This document shows positions 34,658 through 45,617 of a stretch of DNA of 64,000 bases, piece by piece. The notes under the pieces are model-generated. The model was not told the origin of the DNA, ran no database searches, and saw nothing but the letters and a program-made list of their open reading frames with translations. The stretch is taken from assembly GCF_000346465.2 (NCBI RefSeq), contig NC_034009.1:39938370-40002369 (forward strand), in the 5' to 3' direction. Numbering within the stretch: the stretch's first letter is position 1; each line of letters starts with the position of its first letter. This DNA is from Prunus persica (taxonomy: Eukaryota; Streptophyta; Magnoliopsida; Rosales; Rosaceae). The position numbers and the translations under genes were made by a program.

Positions 34658-37115
34658 TCAATGTGTTCGGTACACAAAATAAAAATAGAAAAAAACTAAT
34701 TCTACTATTATAAATAAACGGCAAGGAGCCTCAAGTTTCATCGGCGGCGACAGCCTCGGCAGATCCGGAGCCCTCGGCGGCATCTTCCCCTCGTATTCTT
34801 CAATCATGTCCTCCGTCAGCCCTTCCGGTAGAGGAGTAGGATCAGCGATGAAGTTCAGATTCAGCTTCTTCCCGAGGTTGTACCGTTTGAACCGGTACAA
34901 CAGGTCCGCCATCTCCGAGCCCACTTCCTTATCCAGGAGAACAGTGAACTCTTCAGACGAGCGGTACCCCCGGATAGTTGACCGAATGGCAGCCTCAATC
35001 TCCGCAGCCTTGGCCCGCTCCGACTCCTCCAAGGCCACCTGCACCGCCTCTTTGGCAGCCTCGGCATCCCTCGCTGTCGCCAGCGCTGCCTCCAGGAGAC
35101 CCTTCATCTCCTCCACCTTCGCCTCCGAAGCGAGACCCTTTTCAGCAGATGGGCGTGGTCCTGGAGCGCTTTGCCAGCCTCGGCAACCTTGGCCCTGCCG
35201 TCCTCGTACGCCTTCTTGGCACGCTCGGCAGCAGCAATGGCCCGCTTGACGCAGAGCCACATGTCCATGGACGCCTACACAAAACAAACAAAGTTAGAAG
35301 CATGCCCCACTTACCAAAAAAAAAAGGACGAAGGAAGAAAGAAAATCTTATCGAGGCTTGAAGCCGGAAGGCGCGTCCGGCCTCCTCCCGAAGAAGCTTC
35401 TTCGGTAGTTCGTCGATCTCCAGCAGCTCCATCTGAGAACCGAGGATCATATGGTTGACGAACTGGACCGTCTTCGCGGGGCAGGCGATGGTGACGGCTT
35501 CGGAAGGACCGTCCACGTCCTCCACCGCAAGGAAAGCCCTTGGGACCTCCGATTGGCGAGGGCGTTTGGGGACTGGCTCGGCTTCCAGATCGACTGTCTC
35601 CGGCCGCTTGCCGGCAGCCTTGGAAGCTGCGGCCTCGGTATCCCGATGCCTCGGTGCAGAGACCTCACCGGCAGTGCGCCCCAGAACAGGCTCGGTGCCC
35701 AGCTGTCGCAGGCGCTCCGCGAGGGTCTGATCCTCCGGATCCACCACCGCCTGCCGGACGGAAGCTGCCTCGGGCTGCTTTTTCTTTTTCTTGCCCTCCA
35801 GGCCCATCATTAGGCGCCTCCTGGAGGACTCGTTCATCTTCTTCGCCTCGGCAGCCTTCTTGCGTCCGTCACTGGTCAAAAGTGTTTGGTCAGTTGGCAA
35901 ACAAAAGCAACACACAAAAACAAAAAAAAAAAACAAAAAGAGAGAAGGAAAGATATACTTACTCTCGGCAGGGTGGACGAGGCCGGCTCTGACAAGGTTG
36001 TCGGTGGAGAAGAAGCGTGGGTAAACTCGCTCGGCAGCAGGTACTCTCAGCCTCACTCTGTCGAGCTGCCGGATCTCACTCTGCTTGGGGCTCGGCTGTT
36101 TGAGTTTACCTGTCGGAAGAAGGAAAATTAGTAAAATAAAGCAAGAAAAAAGAAGAGAGAAGAGAAGCCAGCCTATCAATCGGTATTTCGGAAACCTACC
36201 GGCAATCTGAAATGTCGTGGGGACCGGGAAGCGAGGAGGTGTTCCCGATGGCGATTCCCAATCGCCGGAGAGTAGCACCCGCCGATTCCTCCACGACTTT
36301 TGAGAAGTCGGCACCGAGCTGATGAAGTGCCCCTGCTCGGAAGTCTTCAGGCAGTTCGCCTGAACCCAGCCGCCGTGATCGGCGCTCTTGGACTTAGTAA
36401 TGCTGTATAAGTACAAGAACTGCTCGTAGGAAGGCTCCCCCTCCTCGGCAATCCCGAACGCAGCAATTACCCCGATCAAGGCCACCCAGAAGTTGGGGTT
36501 GTACTGGCCGGGAGCGTACCCGATCTGGGCAAGGAACTTCTGCACGGCAGGTTTCAACGGCAACCGAACCCCTTGTAGAAGAACGTCGGTGAAGAAGGTC
36601 ACTTCACCGTTCACTGGGTCGCTGAGGGACTCGACAGGGCTCGGTATCCTCATCTTCACCGAGTCCGGAATGAGGTACTCGGCCCTAATCCTCTCCAGCT
36701 CTCGTTCGGTGATCTTGTTGGGCTCCAATTAGTCGACCCCGAACAGAGTCTTCCTAGGCACACCCACCGGTATCCTAGGCTGCTCTCGATGGACGATCGT
36801 CACCCTCGGCCGGGAGGGACCGGCAATGCCCTCACCACGACCGGAGGTGGAGGCCTCAGGCTGATGCTTAAACGGGCCGACGCGGGTACCGTCCTTGTAC
36901 ACCACGGTCAAGGGTAGCGGTTGCCCCGTCATAAGCCCCTTGCCGATGCCATGGGTGGGAATGGAGTTCACCTCCTCACCGAATAACTCAACATCGGTGT
37001 CTTCTCCACCCTCAGCGTCGAGGCTCACAGCCCCGCTGGACGTATCCCAGCCCGATGACAACTCCCCATCGAACGCGTTGGGCTCACTTCCGAACGGCGA
37101 CTCGCTATCAGACAT
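34658..37115 (-). CDS. Spliced antisense gene inside the Tat-like element
   Basis: Between integrase and the 3' LTR, coding signal lies on the minus strand. A model: leader intron 37302-37116 (GTAAGAT to TAG directly before ATG); exon 1 37115-36200; exon 2 36109-35959; exon 3 35871 to about 35360; last exon from 35274. GT/AG pairs are present at the first three introns and keep one frame (exon 1 phase 1, exon 2 phase 2). The third donor looks damaged (GATAAG). Exon 1 encodes an acidic start (MSDSESPFGSEPNAF) and a domain with GVRLPLKPAVQKFLAQIGY and PNFWVALIGVI, resembling the 'putative gypsy type transposon' domain. The last exon is a coiled coil. Defects: a TAA at 36729-36731 and a one-base loss near 35135. 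Role unknown. Confidence 0.75.
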
Positions 37116-37477
37116 CTACAAAACAAAGAAAGGGAAGCTAAGGCCCGTGCCACAAACTACTCTACCGATGCCTACATCGCTACCTATGGCCACTAGACTA
37201 CCGAAGAAAAATTCTATTTTACGTTCGGCTAGCCTACGCCATGAAAAGACGTACAATTAAATAAATTGAGAGTATTTTGAGGGGTACCGAACGGTATCTT
37301 ACCTTGAGTAGTGTGGGATGAGTTGATCACCGATCAGAGACTTCGAAAATTGCCCTGTATGCCGAGAACCGCTGTAAAAATCGCCTTGATTGCCGTTCAC
37401 TCTCTTCGGAAATCGCCCGCACAGAGCTCTCGCGTCAACTCACAATTGCAAAGTGAGCCTTACATCCGGAGCAACCT

Positions 37478-37486
37478 CTATTTATA
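37478..37486 (-). promoter_or_regulatory. TATA box for the antisense gene
   Basis: On the minus strand TATAAATAG in the context cCTATAAATAGagg. Transcription would start about 30 bases on, near 37450, giving a leader exon ending at the 37303/37302 donor. The position upstream of a good leader intron and ATG supports it as a real promoter. Confidence 0.7.
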
Positions 37487-37762
37487 GGGAGAAAGCTGTA
37501 ACGGTACACCTCGGAAGACTAAACGGCTCTTTAATGCGTCGTCAGACGTGCTGTTGCTGGCCACGTGTCACCCGACGAATGGCGCCGCTGACTGCACGCC
37601 AGGCACGGAAGACGAAGCGTCTCTCTGCCCTTTTGCTCTCAGCATCGACGACCCCTCAAGTCCCAGGTCAATCTCCCCCGAACGATCCTACCGAACGGCA
37701 GGTCAACCTCCGAACCGCTATAGAGAACTAAATTCCCTTCCGAAGGACCTTCGGAAGAGAAC

Positions 37763-37770
37763 TTGGGGGA
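37763..37770 (+). promoter_or_regulatory. Polypurine tract of the Tat-like element
   Basis: ttggggga, four bases before the 3' LTR (ctac TGTTTA). Confidence 0.75.
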
Positions 37771-37774
37771 CTAC

Positions 37775-38247
37775 TGTTTATACCGGAAATAAACGGCCTA
37801 TGACCACCGAACAAGTGGACAGGATCGATATTGATCACAGAACCCCTTCGGCATGCTTCCTACCGAAGCCATCTATCTTGGCCCTTTTTACCATCGGACA
37901 CGTGTCATGCTCACAATCCATGTCCACAGTCCCACATCGGAAATATGAGCACAGTGCACACCTCCCAAGGCCTATTTAAGAAGATCCCTATCCCCAAAAG
38001 GAGGAGATCAGAACGAACGGTACGCTACCGATTGATCTGTCAGTTAACATTACTAAAACCGTACTTACTAAAACATCGGAGAGCCTTCGGCCGGTACCAC
38101 ACCGGTACCCCAAGGAATTACCGAACGTGTCCTTTTGCAGGTACTTACCCTTCCGAAGTAGAACATCTTCCGAAGACAGTCACTTGCCGAAGGCATAATA
38201 TCACTAAGTTGGCGAAATACGTGCCGAACCACTTTTTCGCATCAACA
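37775..38247 (+). repeat. 3' LTR of the Tat-like element
   Basis: 473 bp, the same length as the 5' LTR, with about 11 substitutions and no indel seen. Followed by the aggtg duplication. Confidence 0.95.
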
Positions 38248-38252
38248 AGGTG

Positions 38253-38521
38253 CTAGTTCAATGTATGCAATGAGAGATTAAGTCTTTAAATACTTGTATG
38301 CTCATAATTCTCAAAGGAGTGGTTGTTGATAATTGAAATTGAAAACAAAGAGAGTGTTCTCTCATCTTTGCTCATAATCTGGGTATTCTTATAATTAACG
38401 GGTTTGAATTTTTCATTCTATCTTTTATGCCAAGTTTCGGGTAATCTTAGACTAAACGGGGCTTGGTGGGTCGTGGTTCGTGGTTCGTGTTTTCCAACAT
38501 CCTTGCTCGAATGTTGCTGCA
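38253..38521 (+). repeat. Second LTR of the small element, right part
   Basis: Continues 27897-28080 after the gypsy insertion (ctagttcaatgtatgc onward) and ends ttgctgca. It lacks the short repeat of 'ccttgctctttccaacat' present in the first LTR near 27285-27306. Confidence 0.85.
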
Positions 38522-38695
38522 TCAAAGGCAGACCAATAAAAAAAAGAGTAGCAAAGGCTTATAACTCTCGTAAAACAAGAGTGACGTGGACATAATATGT
38601 TACGTCGTACTGAAGATTTTTGGGTTTCTTTAATTGGTTAAGTTTATATACATTCATTTGAAGATTCTTTATTTGGGTTTCTTTCAAGATGAAAA
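38522..38695. repeat. MITE-free paralogue of 13038-13950
   Basis: Matches the flanks of both MITEs at 13083 and 13578 without either insertion: ggcttataactctcg (38553) and ggttaagtttatata (38638). Useful as a reference for the empty sites. Confidence 0.8.
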
Positions 38696-38915
38696 CCATA
38701 TCCACAACCATAACCACAACTTGCCAGGGGCGGATCCACAGAGGAGCAAGGGTGGTCAATTGACCCCTACAACCTCTGAAATCTGCCATTAGAGGAGCAA
38801 AAATTGACCCTCGCAAGATGTTCGATGAAATGCCCCAAAGGGGCAACTTGTCTGTCCATGCGCTCCAGCGCTGCTTGCGCGCAGCGCGCGAGCCTTTTTT
38901 TTTTTTTTTTTTTGT
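38696..38915. other. Possible transposon end with GC-rich hairpin and T-run
   Basis: caggggcggatccac at 38727 resembles the end of some hAT-like elements. A GC-rich segment 'gcttgcgcgcagcgcgcgag' (38872-38891) could fold, and an 18-19 base T-run follows. No second terminus was identified. Confidence 0.3.
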
Positions 38916-40759
38916 TTCTCTCGACTTCAAAGGTCGGGTGAGGTTGTTGAGTTCCAACTCGTCTCCCATCTTGATTGGAAGTGTAGCTTGCTTACTTTTA
39001 TCTTGACGGAGATAACGAAGTGTGTTCTCTAGTTTAGGGTCATATGGTATAAGCTCGTGACTCTGCGAACGACGACCCAGCATATACCTGAAATTGAAAA
39101 CAAAACTCAATTAGATTGACAATCCCCGGCAACGGCGCCAAAAACTTGTTGGTAATTTTTAACAACAATATTAAAACCTTGAAGTGCACAAATCAAATGA
39201 TAGTATAGTAACCAAGCAAGGGTCGATCCCACAGAGATTGTGATCTAAAGAGATGTTTATCAATGTCACACAATGAGAACTAAAACACAATTAAACACGA
39301 AAACAAAATAAAGATTGAAACCACAAGGACTTCCACACACACGCCAACACCAAGGGGGGTTTTGATTTGATTTTGTGAATAAAACAAAACAAGGAAAAGA
39401 AAAGAAAACAGAATTTAAATTAGAGTTTAAGAGAAATTGGTTTAAAATCAATCAAGAACAATAGCTAGGACTTACTATCCACCTCCAAACAATCAATCAA
39501 TCAATCAATCCATAAACAACAATAGATAATCAATTTCTAGCAAGCACATGATGATGACACTCACAACAAGATCATGGCATTTGACTCGAGTTGTGTGATT
39601 CCCTCTGAAGTGTATGGCATTTACATCAATACGTGTATTCTTAATTAAAATCTAGTATGATATTTACTCAAATTAACAATCAAGAATCCATTAAGATCAA
39701 AGAGAATATGTGTGTCACAAAAACCCTAAAACATGGCATTTGTTATTAGGAATTCAAGAATCAATTTCTCATAACTAGTTCTGAACTCAATTATTCGTTG
39801 CAAACAAGAACACATTCAATATGGCAATTGACCTATGTTCTACAACAATTTAATTCCAAACATGCTTCCAAGTTAGCTACTCAAAGAAACAAAATATCAG
39901 AATTCACATAACATAGAGAAACCAAAATCATCACGCTTGTAGAAACTGAAAATCCATTCAAACTTGTTTATAAAATTGAAATTATGTTTAGGGCTTCAAG
40001 ATTAAGCCCTAACTAACAAGAAATTAGTTACTCATATTCTTGGATGAACTCAAAAATAAATACATAAGAACTGAAAATTAAAAGAAGGAAGGAAAAGAAA
40101 GAACTCGTTGGCAGCTTTCTCCTTTTGCGCTGTTGATCTCTTTAGGACGTGAATTCCCTGTATGAGGGCCTTGGCTGGCTTTTATATCACTTATATCAGA
40201 GTTCTAAACCCTAATATTGACTGAAAAAGTCATCCAAGAAGTCTTGGTAAATAAGGAATCCAAATAGGGAAGTAAAGATCACAATTCCTAACTCTATAGG
40301 GAAATACAGCTCAGCCCAATTGTTACACGATTTGGGGATCTTCGGCCTTGTAGAAAAATCATTAAAAATATATTTTAGAAAGATAAATGTCTTATCTTTC
40401 CAACCATATATAGCACGTAACTTGAACAATTCGGGAAGGCTTCCGTTTCTTCGTATTCACGTAATATGTACGAAACTGTCCTGTCTGCACGTGGGCTAAC
40501 TTTACTTGTAATACTCTACCAATTGGCTTGGTATAAAATTCTACAAAATCACAGATTGAACTTCAAGATGTTAGCTTTCATCTCCAATTGGCCTTGCACT
40601 AAAATTCCTCTGAAAAGTTAATTTTCCCTTAAAAACCTTCTAAGAGCGCAGAAAAGCTGAAAATCAGAAAAGTAAAGTCATAAGCCCTTTTTAAATCCAA
40701 TTATCCTACAAAACCTAAGTAAAAAGAGTACATAAATGAGTATATTTATGGACTTATCA
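38916..40759 (-). mobile_element. 5' end of a second gypsy family (LTR, PBS, gag start)
   Basis: Minus-strand fragment. The LTR runs 40759-39147 (about 1,613 bp, TGATAAGTCC to ACCAACA on the minus strand). The primer site is a 17-base match to the tRNA-Asp complement (plus strand ccccggcaacggcgcca, 39124-39140). The start of a gag-like frame (39110 to about 38916; YMLGRRSQSHELIPYDP then LENTLRYLR) follows. The rest of the element is missing; the coding frame runs into the T-run at 38896-38914. The tRNA-Asp primer is usual for Athila/Tat gypsy elements; the exact family is not resolved. Confidence 0.8.
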
Positions 40760-41679
40760 AATTTCTGGCGTGTAAGGCACTTCCCATACATGGCGTTGGA
40801 ATTTCCGGCTTATGGGAAGATTATGTGATTATTAGGTCTCACACGTGGCGTTAGAATTTCCGGTGTGTGAGACACTTCCTATAGGTGGCGTTGGAATTTT
40901 CGGCATATGGGAAGATTATGTGATTATTATGTCTCACACGTGGAGTTGGAATTTTCGGCGTGTGAGACACTTCCCATACGTGGTGTTGGAATTTCCGGCG
41001 TATGGGAAGAGAATAAGGAGAGGAAAAAATAATTATTTTACTATATCGGGGAAAGATTGATGCTTAAAAGAATAATGTCTTGTGTGTTGTGATTTAAGGA
41101 AAAGGAATAATTCTATAATTTACTATTTTATTTTGCTGTAATGGATTGTATGTTATTGGAATCGAGATTCTTGTAGAAAGAACTACATGTGGCTTGATCC
41201 CTCAGTAAGGATACGTAGGTAGCTTAGGGTCTCACCCAGGTGCAGCCGCGAAATAACTATATATATAAAAGGTTTAACCGGTTTTGAATGTGTGAATGAA
41301 TTTTGAGGTGGTTGCGGGATTTGAATCCTAATTATTACTACTACTAGGTTCAGTTTTGATTATGATGGAACGCCTGAAGCTCGACTCAAACTTGAGCGAG
41401 ATTAAATGCTTGTTTATTTCTCGATTAACTTGATTGGACTTTATTAAATAGAATATGTGGTTCTGATATGTCTGAGATCCATTTCGAAATAAATGACTGA
41501 TATTAGGTTGATTATATTGAGTAATGGGCTTGAGGCCCCTAGAACCGAAAATCGCGTGCCCTTATTCCTTTTTGGGAAAGGAGGCTATAGTTTTAGTGAC
41601 TGGGCCCGACATCGTGGTGATGTCAAATTTTCCACAGGATATGTTCTGGGTTCCGAGGAATTCGAGGCAGGTCTTGTCA
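40760..41679 (-). repeat. Fragment of the long-LTR family also present at 59574
   Basis: Read on the minus strand it starts TGACAAGACCTGCC (41679) and matches the start of the LTR at 59574: 'atcctgtgga' and 'gatgtcgggccc' segments, 'aataagggcacgcga', the 'gatcaagcca' region with the CTCACTGAGGGATC-type text, then tandem units with 'cacgtggcg' and 'catacgtgg'. It ends where the second gypsy LTR begins, which may have inserted into it. Confidence 0.8.
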
Positions 41680-41689
41680 ACTAATCAAT

Positions 41690-41963
41690 CGTCACATCCC
41701 AGGATCGGCTCCGCTGTAGCACGATATTGTCTGTCCGCTTTGGGCCTCTCTCTCTACCTTCACAATTTTATTTCTGGGAACTCACAAGCAACTTTCTAGT
41801 AGGTCATCAATCTTGGAATTACTCTAGCCCCAACTCACTTAATTTCGGAGTTCCCATGACTCCAAAACTAGTCAGTTCCCAAAAGGCCTCGTGTTAGATA
41901 GAGGCGGGCATGTACATATAAGACACAGCACCCCCTCTTCGTTAATCAATGTGGGATGTTACA
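41690..41963 (-). mobile_element. Cassandra LTR (solo or truncated)
   Basis: 274 bp in minus orientation, from cGTCACATCCC (first base changed from T) to GATGTTACA, with a mutated 5S-like region (for example 'gggaactcacaagcaactt'). No second LTR or target duplication. More diverged than the other copies. Confidence 0.88.
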
Positions 41964-42593
41964 CCTCCCTTCTAATCTTGTACTAAAAAAAAACTTACAC
42001 TGAGAAGAGCAAAGATGAGTGGTAGATGGAAACCCATTAAGATTGAAATACTTATGCAACAGGAAGGTGATGAATATGAAGGAAAAATAAAACTTAATAT
42101 ATATAAGATCAAGTGAAAAACAAAATTAAGTCATCAAACACTGACAGAGAAAGTAAAACCACTTTAGTTGATCAAATCCAAATTTTATATAATCTGTATT
42201 AATGAGTGGAGGAGAGACTTGAAGAAAAAAATGATAAAAACTTTCAATCTCTAACAATTTCTACGTTTGTCCTTCAAATTTGCTTTTTGGCAACTCTTTT
42301 TTCTTTTTGTGAAGTTGGGTCTCAACTTCCAAGGCCCAAAATGCAAAAACTACCTCAAACTCAAAGCATTCCCTGGGCCTATACAATCCTCAAGAAGAAG
42401 ACAAGCCCAATGTGAGGAAGAAGAAAAGAAAAAGGCAAGGAATCTATGAGTTGACCTGATCATTATGCAATTATTCAGAGAGAATTTATGTCACATCTAC
42501 AGCCGGAGAAAGCAATCTGCAACTGCAAGTGAGCTTTTCTAGTCATTAGCCAAAGGCAAAACAAACTTGGTCCTTGCATACATAGCTTAGCAG
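41964..42593 (+). promoter_or_regulatory. Upstream region and leader exon of DUF247 gene A
   Basis: No coding frame. Homologous to 45440-45617 (text 'gagttgacctga'), to 44630-44780 ('cctcaagaagaagacaagcc') and, inverted, to 528-1030, so it is a conserved DUF247 5' region. A leader exon probably ends at cag (42593). Confidence 0.55.
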
Positions 42594-42877
42594 GTGCGAA
42601 TTCCTTCACTTCTCTCTTTCTACTTTTTTTTCTTTTCATTTTCATAATATTTCTTCTAGATTAATGTATTGTTCTATAAATTGATATATATGTTTCCACA
42701 TGTCCATTTGCCTGAAGGTTTAAGTCGCTTGTGTTTCATGGTATGTTTTGATCGAGGAGTAGGTTGACACACTGGTCAAAGTTGAGGGGGTTCTTTGTAT
42801 CTTATACCCTATCGATTTTCTTAGGGGTGTCCTTTCGTGCCGTCACTATGGTTTTGCTCAGCATAGCACATCAACAG
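42594..42877 (+). other. Leader intron of DUF247 gene A
   Basis: GTGCGAATTCC donor after cag and a tcaacag acceptor four bases before the ATG at 42882. The same architecture precedes gene B. Confidence 0.6.
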
Positions 42878-42881
42878 GAAA

Positions 42882-44218
42882 ATGGAAGAATGCAATCATG
42901 CTGGTCCAAATGACACAATTAACATGCCATACGTTCCATTAGAAACTTCATTGAGGGAGGAGTTAGATAGCTTGCCTGCCTTGTCCTCTTCGTGTTGTAT
43001 CTACAGAGTTCCCAATGACATACGACGTCTGGAGGAAAAGGACTACACACCTCAAGTCATCTCCATAGGTCCACCTCATCATGGCAAGGAAGGTTTAGAA
43101 GCCATGGAAGAGCTGAAAAGAGGTACCTACGAGATTTTATGTGTCGGACTAAGATAAGCTTGAAAGACTATATCAAGAAAATAAGGGACCAAGAAGCAAG
43201 ACTGAGAAGTTGTTATGCAGAACCCATCAAATTTAGCATTGATGAATTTGTAAAAATCATTCTAGTGGATGCTGCCTTCACTACTGAGTTCTTATTGAGG
43301 TTCTATCTGAAAGAATCTGGACATGAAGGAGACCGTTTGTTAAACAATCCGTGGATGTTCAGGTATGTACAGCCTGACATGTGGTTGCTTGAAAATCAGC
43401 TCCCATTCTTTGTTCTTGAGGATCTTTATCACACATACATAATAACCGACTCTTTTAGGAATTATTACAGTACTCATGATCATGAGAGGCTTTCAATAAT
43501 TAATATTTCAAAGAATTTCTTCACAGCTGGAATATTGAATTTGGAGGGTAAAGGAGACAAATGGAACAGAATATCATCTTCTTCTAGTTCTATTAATGTG
43601 CAACACTTTGTTGATCTTATAAGAATTTTCTATCTACCATTGGAATCAGAATTAAGAGATGCAGGGGAGCTCAAAACCTTGAACATACCTAGCATCAAAG
43701 AGATGCACCAGGCTGGAGTCAAAATTAAGGTAGGATCAAGCAAAAACTTAGTCGACATACAATTTGCAAGTGGAACTCTCATAATTCCTAAAATAATGAT
43801 AACTGGTGACAAACTGCGGACCCTGGGAAATGTCCTTGCCTTTGAACAAAGCCATTGCATGGAAGACAACTACTTAAACGATTATGTTAGCATCATGGGT
43901 CGTTTTGCGAACACTCCAAAGGGTGTGGAGTTGCTTGTTGAGTTTGGAATTTTTCAAACTGCGGGTACCACCAGCGTGGTGTCATCTATGATTACCAAAC
44001 TTGCCTCTGAGGCTCTTTTCTTTGTCGATAGATTCTGTTACGCGACTCTTTGTGAAGAGCGGAACAACTTCTGCAGATCGTCCTGGAACAAATGGAAGGC
44101 AAATTTGAGACAAAATTATTTCAACACACCTTGGGCATCTATTTCTGTCATTGCCGCTGTTGTTCTCCTCACACACACTCTCAGACAAACGGTGTGCTCT
44201 GTTATCTCTGCTACTTAA
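42882..44218 (+). pseudogene. DUF247 (UPF0481) gene A, one frameshift
   Basis: Two overlapping frames cover one DUF247 protein of about 440 residues. The first (42882-43157) has SSSCCIYRVPNDIRRL and YTPQVISIGPPHHGKEGLEAME; the second (43139-44218) has ILVDAAFTTEFLLRF, PDMWLLENQLPFFVLEDL, IKEMHQAGVKIKV, AFEQSHCMEDNYLNDYV and a C-terminal membrane helix (near SVIAAVVLLTHTL). Aligned with gene B, one A is missing in the short A-run at 43116-43119. No other defect was seen, so it is either a recent pseudogene or a homopolymer sequencing error. DUF247 proteins are plant membrane-anchored proteins of mostly unknown function; in grasses some are self-incompatibility determinants. Confidence 0.88.
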
Positions 44219-45617
44219 CCATTAAAGGGTAAGTCCCTGCTTTGCCGCTTTCTCTTCTGACAATAATATGTAGACTCATCTCTGTTTTTATTATTTATTT
44301 ATTCACTCACATGGTTCTAGCAGGAACACTTTCGGGAAACTAGTAGTATTTCAGGTCCTCATCAAGTAAAGGGATCCGAGGAAAGCCTGTGAACTCAAGT
44401 CCAGATGATGAATGTAATATTTCTATTGTTTGTCCAAATTTTCACAGTGAATGAATTCAAACTGCAGGTTCTTCCTATCCAGATTGTTTCTGATGAAATA
44501 TTATTTATTTCTGTGCTATAAATTTTTTAGTAATGAAAAAAGAGAGAAAAAAAAACTTCCAATGTCCACCAATCTCTGTAAAAATTAATTTGTTTTATGA
44601 TTAATTTCTCCATGGTGGTGATCAAATCTTTATTCTTTTTGTGGTTAAGTTGGATCCCAAGGCCCATAAACACAAAAACTAACTCAAAGCATTCCTGGGC
44701 CTAGAAACCGCTTGGCATCCTCAAGAAGAAGACAAGCCCAACATGATGTGGGAAGAGTCCAAGACTAAACGGCTCAAGTCGAAGGAAAAAGCATATAAAG
44801 AGAGTTTGATATTTTTCATCATCAAATCCGTTAAGAATTTTATGTATTTATTATTAGTAAATTTAGGTTTTACCCATAAAAAAATTTTCATTTTTGGAAA
44901 AAGCCAAAGCTTTTTGAAAAAAGACAGAATAACCTCTTAACTTTCAAACCAAAGACATGCAAATGTAAAGGATTTCTTAGGAAATCAAAAAATAAATAAG
45001 GGCAATTTTGTCCATTTTTGCTTGTTTTAAAAATTTTCTCTCTCCTTTGGGCTTTTCCAAAGTCTCCCTTTATTATTTTATATTTTTTTAGTACAAGCGA
45101 TAGGGAGGGGTTTCTCACACACACAACTAATGTCATGGGGGTTTGAACCTGATACCTCTCTGGTCTACAAATCAAAACCCTTTTTCACTCCACTAGACCC
45201 TGTTGGCTTTTTTTTTTCTTCTTAAGAGCATTTTAAATCTAGTAAGAAACAACCTAATTTTTTCCGGAACATTTTCATGGAATAAGCATTGCACACTCCG
45301 CACAAAGGACACAGAAACTTCACCGAAACACAAAAGCAGATTTTACTTATAGTCGACAAACCCTTGTACAAAATGTTGATTTTTAGTTGTCGTGGGACCT
45401 GCAATGGATTATTCAAACTTCCCCAGGACGCGCATAGACATGTCAAAGCAAAGGCAAGGAAGCTACATGAGGAGTTGACCTGACTTCCAAACCAGATTCA
45501 CTAGTTCTTATACTGAAATCTAGCAGAAGAGCAAGCTATCTGCATTGAGCTTTTCTAGCTACTCATCTACCAACTGCCAAAAAAAAAAAAAAAAACTTGG
45601 GTTTCAATCCATAGCAG
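44219..45617 (+). promoter_or_regulatory. Region between DUF247 genes A and B with leader of B
   Basis: 44400-44790 resembles the upstream region of gene A. 44870-45075 is an approximately 205 bp segment repeated at 49511-49728. 45440-45617 holds the leader exon of gene B ending at cag/GTATG. A 17-base A-run is at 45579-45595. No coding region found. Confidence 0.5.
44850..45075. repeat. Dispersed repeat, copy 1
   Basis: Near-identical to 49500-49728, including 'taaatttaggttttaccc' and 'ctctcctttgggcttttcc'. Non-coding and T-rich; possibly a MITE-like or retroelement piece. Each copy lies within 1 kb of a DUF247 gene or remnant. Confidence 0.85.

Larger units (their letters stand above)
28081..38247 (+). 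mobile_element. Ty3-gypsy element, Tat-like, with antisense gene
   Basis: Two LTRs of 473 bp (28081-28553 and 37775-38247) differ at about 11 positions by eye, so about 97.7% identical. The target duplication aggtg is at 28076-28080 and 38248-38252. It carries a primer site, gag, protease, reverse transcriptase, two RNase H regions and integrase in that order, the order of Ty3-gypsy. A second RNase H and an antisense gene between integrase and the 3' LTR are described for Tat-lineage elements such as Grande/RIRE2. The coding region has at least five stops, mostly where Arg CGA could have become TGA, plus frameshifts, so it is young but inactive. Most LTR differences are transitions, consistent with methylation decay. 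Confidence 0.93.
26235..38521 (+). mobile_element. Small LTR element with nested Cassandra and gypsy insertions
   Basis: Order: partial interior (26235-26858, split by a Cassandra element), LTR (26859-27323), interior (27324-27896), second LTR (27897-28080 continuing at 38253-38521, split by the gypsy element). The LTR starts TGATGCA after a ggggagaa purine tract and ends GCTGCA. A tRNA-Met primer site TGGTATCAGAGC lies at 27329-27340. The interior is only 573 bp, so the element is non-autonomous. The extra partial interior before the first LTR implies a tandem LTR-interior arrangement, as made by recombination between LTRs. Confidence 0.8.

Noticed and set aside
34806..36131. Several open frames of 70-150 codons on the plus strand
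   Set aside because: They lie opposite the antisense gene exons in GC-rich DNA, have biased composition (Ser/Arg/Pro) and no domain. They are shadows.
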